Of a stretch of DNA of 64,000 bases, positions 31,708 through 39,574 are shown piece by piece; position 1 is the first letter of the stretch; each line of letters starts with the position of its first letter. The stretch comes from Brettanomyces bruxellensis (taxonomy: Eukaryota; Ascomycota; Pichiomycetes; Pichiales; Pichiaceae). The position numbers and the translations under genes are program-made. The stretch spans positions 372,001 to 436,000 of the forward strand of contig NC_054689.1 in NCBI RefSeq assembly GCF_011074885.1, in the 5' to 3' direction. The notes under the pieces were generated by a model, which worked only from the letters and a program-made list of their open reading frames with translations, was not told where the DNA came from and searched no databases.

Positions 31708-33081
31708 ATGTCAACACATCCATTCCCCGAATATTCTACATTCAACAGCATCCGAATCTGCGTGGTGATGGTGGGATTGCCAGCAAGAGGAAAGTCGTTT
31801 ATCTCGCAGAAGATAAAGCGGTATCTCTCGTGGTTGTCGGTGCCTACAGCATCGTTTAACCAATCAGCATACAGGGAGAAGAGGGCGATGGATCTGCTGC
31901 CAGAAGGCAGTGATGTGTTCACCCTGCACGATGAACAAGCAGCAAAGGTGAGGCAGCTGGCGGAAAATGACTGCATTGAGGCAATTTTGAAGTGGTACAC
32001 GTTGCACGATGCAGGAGTGACGATTTATGATGGTGCAAACACCAGCCGGCAGATCAGAAAGCGACTCTACGATATTCTCGCGGAGCACGATGTGCAGACT
32101 GTTTTTCTCGAGAGTTTCTGCGACGACGAGGCGAAGATCCAGGCAAATGTGATGGATATCAACCGGACATCGCCGGAATACGCGGAAAAATCAACCGAGT
32201 ACACGGTTGCAGACTTGAAGAAGAAAACCAGGTTTTACAATTCGATGTACGAGCCGATGGACGTGGAGCATGACGGCCAGTACACATTTATCAAACTTCT
32301 GAATTTGAGCTCGCAGATCTTGATTAACCGCATCGACAGCTACTTACAGAGCCGAATCGTATTTTACGTGATGAACTTGCACGTCAAGCCCCGGTACATC
32401 TGGCTGTCGCGGCATGGGGAGTCCCAGTACAATCTTGAGGGCAAGATCGGCGGAGATGCCGATTTGAGCGAGCGTGGCTGGAAGTATGCCCGCAAACTTA
32501 AGCACATGGTCGATCAGTACATCCCTGACCAGCAAAACTTGCAAGTGTGGACCTCCACGCTCAAGAGAACACAGCAAACTGCATCTTTTTTACAGTTTCC
32601 CAAGAAAACTTGGAAGGCATTGGATGAACTTGATGCCGGATCTTGCGATGGCTTAACGTACGACGAAATCGCACAACGCTTTCCTAAGGACTTCAAGGCA
32701 CGTGATGACAACAAGTTCGGGTACCGGTATCCCGGTGGAGAATCCTACAGAGACGTGATTACCCGACTTGAGCCAATAATCATGGAGTTGGAAAACCAGG
32801 AAAACGTGCTAGTGATCACGCACCAGGCTGTTCTCAGGTGTATCTACGCCTATTTCATGAATGTCCAGCAGAAGGACAGTCCATGGATGTCGATCCCGTT
32901 ACACACTTTGATCAAGCTGGATATCCGGGCATATAACACGATTGTCACGCGGATTAAGGCCGATATTCCGGCGGTTTCCACATACAAGGAGAAGGGCACT
33001 TCCAAACTGGGCGAAACTTCCGACGAATCGAAGAATCTTGCCGGTTCTATTATCAGTAGCAGCACCGGTCAGGTTGTTTAG
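31708..33081 (+). CDS. FBP26: Fructose-2,6-bisphosphatase (Fbp26-like, bifunctional fold)
   Basis: 457 residues from the ATG at 31708; the in-frame T-rich extension upstream begins at a TTG and is leader sequence. The N-terminal 6-phosphofructo-2-kinase domain has the P-loop G-L-P-A-R-G-K-S (23-30). The C-terminal histidine-phosphatase domain has W-L-S-R-H-G-E-S (phospho-acceptor H236), a second catalytic His at H372 in V-I-T-H-Q-A-V-L-R, and G-K-I-G-G-D-A-D-L-S-E-R-G. Length and arrangement match S. cerevisiae Fbp26 (about 450 residues) rather than Pfk26/27. It would hydrolyse fructose-2,6-bisphosphate and so favour gluconeogenesis. Whether the kinase half is active cannot be read here. Confidence 0.93.
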   Translation: MSTHPFPEYSTFNSIRICVVMVGLPARGKSFISQKIKRYLSWLSVPTASFNQSAYREKRAMDLLPEGSDVFTLHDEQAAKVRQLAENDCIEAILKWYTLHDAGVTIYDGANTSRQIRKRLYDILAEHDVQTVFLESFCDDEAKIQANVMDINRTSPEYAEKSTEYTVADLKKKTRFYNSMYEPMDVEHDGQYTFIKLLNLSSQILINRIDSYLQSRIVFYVMNLHVKPRYIWLSRHGESQYNLEGKIGGDADLSERGWKYARKLKHMVDQYIPDQQNLQVWTSTLKRTQQTASFLQFPKKTWKALDELDAGSCDGLTYDEIAQRFPKDFKARDDNKFGYRYPGGESYRDVITRLEPIIMELENQENVLVITHQAVLRCIYAYFMNVQQKDSPWMSIPLHTLIKLDIRAYNTIVTRIKADIPAVSTYKEKGTSKLGETSDESKNLAGSIISSSTGQVV

Positions 33082-33391
33082 CTTTCAAGGATTTCTTATA
33101 ATTAAGTCATTTAATTTATTCTATTCACTGAATTAATTGGATTATGACAAATGAATTAATAGAGATATTTTAATTACTTTAATACTTCAATTACTTTGAT
33201 TATTTTACTACCTCAATTAGTTCAATTACTTTAATTACTTAAGTAGTTCAATTACTTTAATTACTTAAGTAGTTCAATTAGTTCAATACCTGCATTACTT
33301 CAATTACTTAATTACATTAATCACTGTAATTACTTACTTACTTGATTGAATAACCTAAATACCCCAACTGAATTGTTTAATCCGTTTTAAC
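33082..33391. other. 3' gap of FBP26 with AATTACTT repeats
   Basis: 310 bp, AT-rich. Most of it (33165-33345) is a degenerate AATTACTT/AGTTCAATTA repeat. Confidence 0.6.
33165..33345 (+). repeat. Degenerate TTCAATTACTTTAATTACTTAAGTAG array
   Basis: About fifteen 8-12 bp units built on AATTACTT. One ~27-bp block containing TTAATTACTTAAGTAGTTCA occurs twice in tandem at 33231-33285. The unit resembles that of the SNQ2-like promoter array but is not the same. Confidence 0.75.
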
Positions 33392-33688
33392 TCAACCATT
33401 CCCTTCACCATCCCACTCATTTATGCATTCAATGAGCACATTCAGTATTTGTGATGTCTTCTCAACCCCATCAAGTCTTTCTATTAGCATGGCTGCAAAC
33501 GGCAACAGTCGCAGACAAACATGTTTAGTACTCCCAAGTTGATGCAGAAGACACAGCATCAAAATTCTCTTGAGAAGTGGCTGACTAGAAAATCCTGGAA
33601 TTGCTGGTTTTGAGTTCGCTACCACAACCAAGCTTGTAGATTTTTCAACTGGTATGAGATGTACGGTTCTTTTTCTCGGCCGAGGCAT
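33392..33688 (-). CDS. Small protein of unknown function
   Basis: A 98-residue ATG-initiated frame, basic at the N-terminus (P-R-P-R-K-R-T) and helical and hydrophobic in the middle (L-L-K-R-I-L-M-L-C-L-L-H-Q-L). It has no transmembrane helix of normal length and no motif I recognise. It lies on the same strand as ATP10, 184 bp downstream of the ATP10 stop. Base composition is more coding-like than the flanking repeats. It could be a lineage-specific gene, the last exon of a larger gene, or chance. Confidence 0.35.
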   Translation of the reverse strand: MPRPRKRTVHLIPVEKSTSLVVVANSKPAIPGFSSQPLLKRILMLCLLHQLGSTKHVCLRLLPFAAMLIERLDGVEKTSQILNVLIECINEWDGEGNG

Positions 33689-33872
33689 TAAATCAGGCTA
33701 ACTATAAACACTTTTATTGTACTAGAGAGCATGTTTGTATATATACAAGTTTTAGCCGATGAATTGTTGGTGGTATGTTGGCAGTAGTGATGTCTAAGTA
33801 TTTTTTTTTTTTTTTTTTCTCTCTTCTCAATTAAGCGCCGGAACTTATCGCTCACATACAAATATACAACTT

Positions 33873-34781
33873 TCAGCAGTTCGTTTTTGACACATTAACC
33901 TCTCTTGAAACACCCCGAACAGCATTCCACATCTTGGTCACCTCGTCACCTTCCGGCCATCCGGATCCAACCCACCTTATTCGACTGCTGTTATCGAGAA
34001 CATAAACGTATCCAGAGTATAAGTTTGTCATGAGGAGTCGTTCTCTATCTTCCATGCTGAGCACATCATCTCGCATTGCAAATAGAAACCTCTCATGCAC
34101 ACTTTCCGGCAGTAACTGCCTGAGTTTAGGACCAGACACATACACATGTAGCAAATACTTGATCCAGCTATCACTTAGCATGAGTTGTAATATTTGCGCA
34201 TCTGGGTAGCTTTGCTTAAGCTGGTCAATGCCGGGATCTGCCAAGTAGCTTTCTTCCGAATCCGGAACCTTGAAATACTCTTTGGTCATCTCCTCGCCCG
34301 TTCGAGTTGAAAAAACTCGTAATATTGTAGCTTTAGATCCAGCTACCAGATCTAGAAGCTCTTTCTGATCATTTGCCAATGACCTCACGGCAAAATTTGG
34401 AAAGTAAAGTGCTTTCTCACGCTTGAAATATGATGGTGGTGCTGCGAATAACCTCCCCTTTGTTTTATTGTAAACGTGGAAATCGTACATTCCTCCATAT
34501 GCCATTTCCTTCTCAATCTTACTGACACGAGTCTTTCGCGTCAGTCCATCAAAGTAAAAGTTCCATATCTTTCTTGGGATGTCCAAGTCCTCTTTTGTGA
34601 GATGCTTGCCTTTCGACACCTTCGATAAATGCTTCGGTTTTTCCTTTAATCCAACCGGTCTTTTAACCTTGAAATATACATGATCTTTAGGAACAATCTT
34701 CTTCATACTTCCTCCGATGTTTCCAAACAACGACAGCAGTCGTCTCTGGCCATTAAATGCACCACTTATCCGCACCGACAT
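33873..34781 (-). CDS. ATP10: Mitochondrial ATP synthase assembly factor Atp10
   Basis: 302 residues. The first ~30 residues are basic and hydroxylated with no acidic residue (R-R-L-L-S-L-F-G), fitting a mitochondrial presequence. The family core follows: F-P-N-F-A-V-R-S-L, then a thioredoxin-like region, and the C-terminal block S-G-Y-V-Y-V-L-D-N-S-S-R-I-R-W-V-G-S-G, which is diagnostic of Atp10. Atp10 acts in the inner membrane as a chaperone for Atp6 during F0 assembly. It is divergent from SSY5 over 522 bp. Confidence 0.92.
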   Translation of the reverse strand: MSVRISGAFNGQRRLLSLFGNIGGSMKKIVPKDHVYFKVKRPVGLKEKPKHLSKVSKGKHLTKEDLDIPRKIWNFYFDGLTRKTRVSKIEKEMAYGGMYDFHVYNKTKGRLFAAPPSYFKREKALYFPNFAVRSLANDQKELLDLVAGSKATILRVFSTRTGEEMTKEYFKVPDSEESYLADPGIDQLKQSYPDAQILQLMLSDSWIKYLLHVYVSGPKLRQLLPESVHERFLFAMRDDVLSMEDRERLLMTNLYSGYVYVLDNSSRIRWVGSGWPEGDEVTKMWNAVRGVSREVNVSKTNC

Positions 34782-35303
34782 TGTAAAATATAGTTTACCA
34801 GTGAAATCTTGGGCTGTCTTTGATCATTCGGGCAACTCAAACTCATGTCATGTCTCTTCTTCTGCTTTTTACTGATGAGCTATTTCCTCACCAGCTTCAA
34901 TTTCATGCTTACGTATGAGCCAAGACGCTTTCTTTTTTTTTTTTTTACAGTTCCAAGTTCTTTTTTTGCCAATTTTGGCGCGGCTCTTCCACAGATTTTC
35001 CGCACGGCATTTTGCTTATCAAGCTCGGATAGATCAGCCGAGAAAGATGGAAAAAAAATCACACAGCGAGACAAGTTGTATTAATATAAATAAATTAGCA
35101 TGTATGTATACCGTGTGTTTAGCATCAACTTCCCCTGTGCTGCTGCTCTTCTGAGACCGGGACAGTTCATCTTTTGATTCCTTGCACTTGATTCCTTCCA
35201 GGCAGCCCCAGTTTACGTTTGCAAGTACCAAGTACTGATTGAAAGGTGCCGATAGAATTAACAAAAAGGTGGCTTTTCGTTATCATAGGCTCATTTTTTA
35301 ACC
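34782..35303. other. Divergent promoter ATP10/SSY5
   Basis: 522 bp with a T-tract at 34931-34946. A 64-residue basic minus-strand frame at 34880-35074 lacks an ATG near its start. I see no GTAAGT/TACTAAC pair that would link it to another exon, so no gene is called. Confidence 0.45.
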
Positions 35304-38033
35304 ATGAAAGATATATTTATCAAGAAAAAGAAGCATTCAACGGAGAGTCGCTCATCACGGAGTTCTGGAATCTCCAAAGGTTTGAGCAGCTTGAAGATCG
35401 ATACGGAAACCCAGACTGGAAGTTTGGATGATGCCAAATCTGCTAAAGCATCGTTTTTGGAGAAGTACGCACCCAACTACAAGAATAGAAGAGACAGCCA
35501 GATTTCTCCAACCGATATAGGGCTGGAAGATACACAAGATGAGATAACACAGTTACCGGGTGTTGATCGGAATCAGCGGTTTGGCAAGAGTCCGAATACA
35601 AATGGTGAGAATTCTGGTGCCGGAGATAACCAGACATACAGAAGCTTTCAATACTCGTACAACTCAAACACAAACTCATTGTTCAGTTCAAGAAAGACGA
35701 TGTCGACCAGCTCGTCTACACAGCCGTCGGAGTCTCTCTATTCGTACAAGAAAGGACTTCGACAAGTCTCAAATTATGAGCAAAACCCCGTTGTTGGCTC
35801 ATTTGGGCTTCCTTTGAGGGTTGTTCATGAAGAAGAGCTGGAAAACGAGGAGCCAGTGACGAGCGAGTCGAAGAAGAGTCGATCGAGCAGTCGGCAGTAT
35901 CGAAGGTCGTCGATTCACTCTGAAGACGAGCGTAAGTCTTTCGATATATCGTCATTTTATCGCGGACACATTGAAAAAGTAGCACATTCAACTCAGGCAG
36001 CACCGGTGACGGTACCTACTGTAGAGGAGTACGAGGACAAGCTTCTGGAGGAATTCATACTTCGGAAGCTCAAGCTTCTTTCATTGGCTGTGTCGAATAT
36101 CATGATCCAGGTGGTGCAGTCTGTGGTTAATCTTACAAAAGCTTCCATTAGCATCAGTGAGTGCATCACAAGGACTACCGATACGATTGCAAACAGTGAC
36201 TTGTTGGTCCATCTAAAGCCTTATCAGTTTAACACTTCGTCCTCAGCTGGCTTGAGGAGACTTATCAAGTATGTGTTAATGCTAGTTGACAACCTGCTCG
36301 TCGATAAGGCATACGACAGCTCCAAGTCACTCGTCCTTAAGAGTCTATACAAGCTCTTTGTCAAGTTGAAGCTTGTCGAGTGCTCAAATGCCGATATCAA
36401 CGGTATTCAGAGCTACGTATCGCTAATGGCACCCGAGTTCTTCCCTATCGGACTAACGGTACAGAATTCATCACGTCAACAGGAAGTTGACGATATATTC
36501 ACAGCCTTGATGTCGAAATCTCGCCAGAAGATGTTTTCCGACCAGGAGGGTTCGTTTGTCGCTCCATTACTGAGAGGTTTCGTGAATGAGAACCTAAGTG
36601 TGATCACATTCGCGTTTGGGTTTCCAGATCCAACCAAGGAGCACAAGGATGTGATTAAGTACTTCTCAGCCAACTCGGATGATCTCCATTTTCTGGTTTT
36701 GAAGGATGCAATTGTGTCCTGCTCGTCCAAAGCTGACGAAACTTCGCAATCTACCACCCAGCAGTCCACTATTGCACATCCAGTGCTGAAATTCAAGTCA
36801 CCATTCCGGATAATGGAGGAAGATGTGGACTATGTTCCAATTTCGATGTCTCTTTCTTGCAATAACTCACTTACCCTTTCCGGAACGTTGGGCGGCTACG
36901 TTTACCCGAAAATTCCAAAAACTTGCATAGACCCAAAGCTGTTAAAATACCAGGGTGCAATATTTGGGTTGACTTGTGCTCATGTTGTTTTGAATGAGAC
37001 CATACTTACTGAAAACAACGGTGATCCGTATCCGTTTGTGTCGGTTCCTTCACCGGTGTTGGTGAATTTGTACCGAAATGCTTTAAACAACGAGAGACTC
37101 AAGTATGATTCAAAAATGCCGGAGTACAATGCGTATGACCAGGCAGTGAAAGAACTTGACAGACGGTTTCCTGTTCAGGAAGTGAAGATCAGGAACAGAA
37201 TGATCAAACGGAACTTGCCTGCTAAGAGATTCGGGCAGATAGTTTGGGGTGAGCGTATTGTGAAGTCGGAGAAGTTATCCGATATGGCTATAATTAAGAT
37301 AAACGTCGAAAACAAAAAGCAGTATTTGAACTTCTTGGGTGAAGACTTGAATTTGAGCTCGCTGGATCCATCTTTGATATTGTCGAACCTCTATATCAAG
37401 GAGGTGGTGAGCTTGTATCATGCTAAAGGTGGCCTACTAAACAGAGCGAACTTGAATGTGTTTAAGGTTGGTGCCACGACTAATTTTACCACCGGAAAAC
37501 TTAACGGTATGAAGATGATATACTGGTCTGAGGGTCTGCTAAAAACAAGCGAGTTTGTCATCAGTTCCAGCAGAAGAAAGAACTTCGCCTGTGGAGGCGA
37601 TTCGGGCTCGTTTATTCTGTCAAAACTGAGCGATATCAATACAAACTCTGTGGAAAGAACGCAACGAGAAATTCAACCAGATACAGTCTATCCTCCGGAA
37701 TCGTCCCGGAGGTCTGTTCTCTCTTCATTCATCGAGAGTTTTATTCCGTCGGCATCTGTCCATCATGAGGATTCTCATCCAAGTGAAAAAGATGCTGAAG
37801 CTCCAAAGTCTCCACCTACAGGTCTTGGGCTTGTGGGAATGCTTCATTCCTATGATGGTGAATTAAAGCAGTTCGGTCTTTTTACACCGATGACTTCAAT
37901 TCAGGAAAGACTTCATGAAGTCACTGGTTTGGAATGGGGAGTCGTTGGTTGTGAAGATGATGAATTGGCGATAGACGAAGAGATAGAAGGCAGTGCGGTT
38001 AACGAACAGTCCTCCTCTGACAGTGTAGACTGA
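35304..38033 (+). CDS. SSY5: SPS-sensor processing protease Ssy5
   Basis: 909 residues. The N-terminal half (about 1-500) is a Ser-rich prodomain. The C-terminal half is a chymotrypsin-like serine protease with triad H560 (L-T-C-A-H-V-V), D660 (S-D-M-A-I-I-K-I) and S767 (C-G-G-D-S-G-S-F-I). An insertion of acidic/Ser-rich residues follows the Ser. In yeast Ssy5 is the endoprotease of the Ssy1-Ptr3-Ssy5 amino-acid sensor. It cleaves itself, and when amino acids signal it removes the regulatory prefix of Stp1/Stp2, switching on permease genes. The start ATG is preceded closely by stops. It is longer than S. cerevisiae Ssy5 (about 700 residues). Confidence 0.93.
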   Translation: MKDIFIKKKKHSTESRSSRSSGISKGLSSLKIDTETQTGSLDDAKSAKASFLEKYAPNYKNRRDSQISPTDIGLEDTQDEITQLPGVDRNQRFGKSPNTNGENSGAGDNQTYRSFQYSYNSNTNSLFSSRKTMSTSSSTQPSESLYSYKKGLRQVSNYEQNPVVGSFGLPLRVVHEEELENEEPVTSESKKSRSSSRQYRRSSIHSEDERKSFDISSFYRGHIEKVAHSTQAAPVTVPTVEEYEDKLLEEFILRKLKLLSLAVSNIMIQVVQSVVNLTKASISISECITRTTDTIANSDLLVHLKPYQFNTSSSAGLRRLIKYVLMLVDNLLVDKAYDSSKSLVLKSLYKLFVKLKLVECSNADINGIQSYVSLMAPEFFPIGLTVQNSSRQQEVDDIFTALMSKSRQKMFSDQEGSFVAPLLRGFVNENLSVITFAFGFPDPTKEHKDVIKYFSANSDDLHFLVLKDAIVSCSSKADETSQSTTQQSTIAHPVLKFKSPFRIMEEDVDYVPISMSLSCNNSLTLSGTLGGYVYPKIPKTCIDPKLLKYQGAIFGLTCAHVVLNETILTENNGDPYPFVSVPSPVLVNLYRNALNNERLKYDSKMPEYNAYDQAVKELDRRFPVQEVKIRNRMIKRNLPAKRFGQIVWGERIVKSEKLSDMAIIKINVENKKQYLNFLGEDLNLSSLDPSLILSNLYIKEVVSLYHAKGGLLNRANLNVFKVGATTNFTTGKLNGMKMIYWSEGLLKTSEFVISSSRRKNFACGGDSGSFILSKLSDINTNSVERTQREIQPDTVYPPESSRRSVLSSFIESFIPSASVHHEDSHPSEKDAEAPKSPPTGLGLVGMLHSYDGELKQFGLFTPMTSIQERLHEVTGLEWGVVGCEDDELAIDEEIEGSAVNEQSSSDSVD

Positions 38034-38423
38034 GGAGGATTATCGAGCTACTTATTTTATATTTTATCTGTTTTTTCTTTTAGGTGTATGAATTATGTTT
38101 GGAATACTAGGATTAAGGATATACGTTAGATAGTAGAGAATAACTCTGTTGTAAATGCTCAAGGTGCAATATACACAGAATGTGTGCTCAAAGTTCAGAT
38201 GTGACTGTCGAATCTAATTGAATTCAAATAAATAATATATACTCCCGCAATAAATAGTGTTCTTCTTCATACCGTTAGGCATATATAATACGACTGACCT
38301 TTGATTCCATGCCAATCTTTATTTCCATGCCCATCTTCATATCTGTCACAAATTTCACTCCCGTACCGATCATCACCCCATACCAACCATCATCCTATTT
38401 GTATATATCCCGCTCTTTCATGC
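38034..38423. other. Convergent gap SSY5/QCR10
   Basis: 390 bp of AT-rich 3' sequence from both genes. No repeat array or open frame is notable. Confidence 0.55.
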
Positions 38424-38727
38424 TTAAACCGGCACATCTTCTGGGTCGGTGACTTTCTGCCAGTGCTTACCTAGCACCGGAATCTTTTTGTAGAAAGCAC
38501 TACGGAATCTTGGCCATGCCTCAGTATAAACACCAATAGTGAAGACTGTAGCAACACCCCAAAATGCAAGAGGACCTGCATAAGCTCTCAAGTTGTGACC
38601 GTTGATAATTCCAACATGTTTAGCGGCTTGGTAGGCCGGCTTTGAAATATACTGCATTATTTGTTGTTAGTAAGGCGCCTGGTATGCCAAAAAAGCATCG
38701 TCAAAATCAGATACTTACGTTAACCAT
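38424..38727 (-). CDS. QCR10: Cytochrome bc1 complex subunit 10, one intron
   Basis: Exon 1 is 38719-38727 (ATG GTT AAC) and exon 2 is 38424-38651. The intron 38652-38718 (67 nt) has GTAAGT, TACTAAC at 38666-38672 and a CAG acceptor. The product is 78 residues: M-V-N-Y-I-S-K-P, a transmembrane helix at about 29-48, then T-E-A-W-P-R-F and Y-K-K-I-P-V-L-G, with an acidic C-terminus (P-E-D-V-P). This matches Qcr10, the single-span accessory subunit of respiratory complex III in the inner mitochondrial membrane. S. cerevisiae QCR10 also has a 5' intron. An ATG formed at the 3' splice site would give M-Q-Y-I-S if splicing is ignored; the spliced start is preferred because the splice signals are perfect. 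Confidence 0.92.
38652..38718 (-). other. QCR10 intron
   Basis: 67 nt, donor GTAAGT (complement of 38713-38718), branch TACTAAC (complement of 38666-38672), 3' CAG ending at 38652. It lies after the third codon, and the branch-to-acceptor distance is only about 14 nt. Confidence 0.9.
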
Positions 38728-38762
38728 GACTTCGGTTATTGTTGTATGCAATCGCTTGGTTT

Positions 38763-38881
38763 ATTGGTAAAGCGAGATCAAATCCTGTTTGGAACTTTGT
38801 AATTATCTGATTTTAAGGTTTACAAGTGATGATTGATTGATGTCTTTTTTCCCCGTTTTTTTATTACGCCGATTTTATTGG
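38763..38881 (-). promoter_or_regulatory. Two CCAAT boxes upstream of QCR10
   Basis: ATTGG on the plus strand at 38763-38767 and 38877-38881 gives CCAAT on the QCR10 strand, 36 and 150 bp upstream of its ATG. CCAAT is the HAP2/3/4/5 site that activates respiratory genes. The distal one is better placed for an activator site. Binding is inferred. Confidence 0.4.
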
Positions 38882-39300
38882 CTGCCGGGTAAAAAAATAC
38901 AAAAAAAAAAAAAATAAAATAAAATAACCATCGGGTGGCTCCAAATTTTCGCAAGAGCTTTTATTTATGTGGTGCACGGATGACAAAGAAATTGGCCGCA
39001 GACCGCACATCTATGGCATACAATTTTTCGCTGTACTTTTTCCTCATTTCATCTTTCAAGTTTTTTTTCCACTTTCTTTAAACGCCGGCCGGTTGCAACG
39101 GAGATCGGGCGAGTTGGCACTATTAGGCAATGCTCTATCTATCAAGCCCTGACAAATATCATAAAGTAAGAATACAAGTTCCCATATGGGAAAATAGAAA
39201 CCTATTTCAAAAGCAATATTGAATTTGGCATTTTTGTTGAAATGTAGGATCCTTCTTAATACCTAATGTGGACCCTATCCCATACATAGACACAATCGTG

Positions 39301-39328
39301 TCCGCGGTAAGAAAATACGAACCGCGGA
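39301..39328 (+). promoter_or_regulatory. Inverted pair TCCGCGGT...ACCGCGGA upstream of GUD1
   Basis: TCCGCGGT at 39301-39308 and its exact reverse complement ACCGCGGA at 39321-39328, separated by 12 bp, about 250-270 bp before the GUD1 ATG. CCGCGG is the everted CGG core bound by Zn2Cys6 factors of the Pdr1/3 type. The factor here is unknown. Confidence 0.5.
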
Positions 39329-39350
39329 AAAGCCCGGATTTTGCTAAATA

Positions 39351-39549
39351 GATAAGGCAAAGATATGAAAATACCGGAGTTGTTGCGACAGAAACAAAGC
39401 AAATCAGAAATTTATGCCCTTCTGCAATTACTATTTAAGCAATACAAAGACGTCAAAAGTTGAGTTATAATTCTAGTGCAGGTAGCACAACTTCCTGTTG
39501 TAAGAAGGTCGAATGTAAACTAGCATTACATAATCTTCACTTTCTTATC
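39351..39549 (+). promoter_or_regulatory. Two GATAAG elements upstream of GUD1
   Basis: GATAAG at 39351-39356 and its complement CTTATC at 39544-39549. GATA factors (Gln3/Gat1) use this site for nitrogen catabolite repression, fitting a purine-salvage/catabolic enzyme. The second site may fall in the leader. Confidence 0.35.
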
Positions 39550-39574
39550 ATATACACAATCAGAACAACAACAG

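Larger units (their letters stand above)
38728..39574. other. Divergent promoter region QCR10/GUD1
   Basis: 0.85 kb. Contains CCAAT boxes on the QCR10 side, an A-tract at 38900-38930, an inverted pair of CCGCGG sites and GATAAG sites on the GUD1 side (separate entries). No gene is seen. Confidence 0.6.

Noticed and set aside
32401..32418. CUG-Ser genetic code
   Set aside because: CTG codes the conserved Leu in W-L-S-R-H-G here, and another CTG falls at a conserved Leu in CAF120, so standard decoding fits.
34880..35074. Basic 64-residue minus-strand frame
   Set aside because: No ATG near the start, no splice signals to a better first exon, sits in a divergent promoter.
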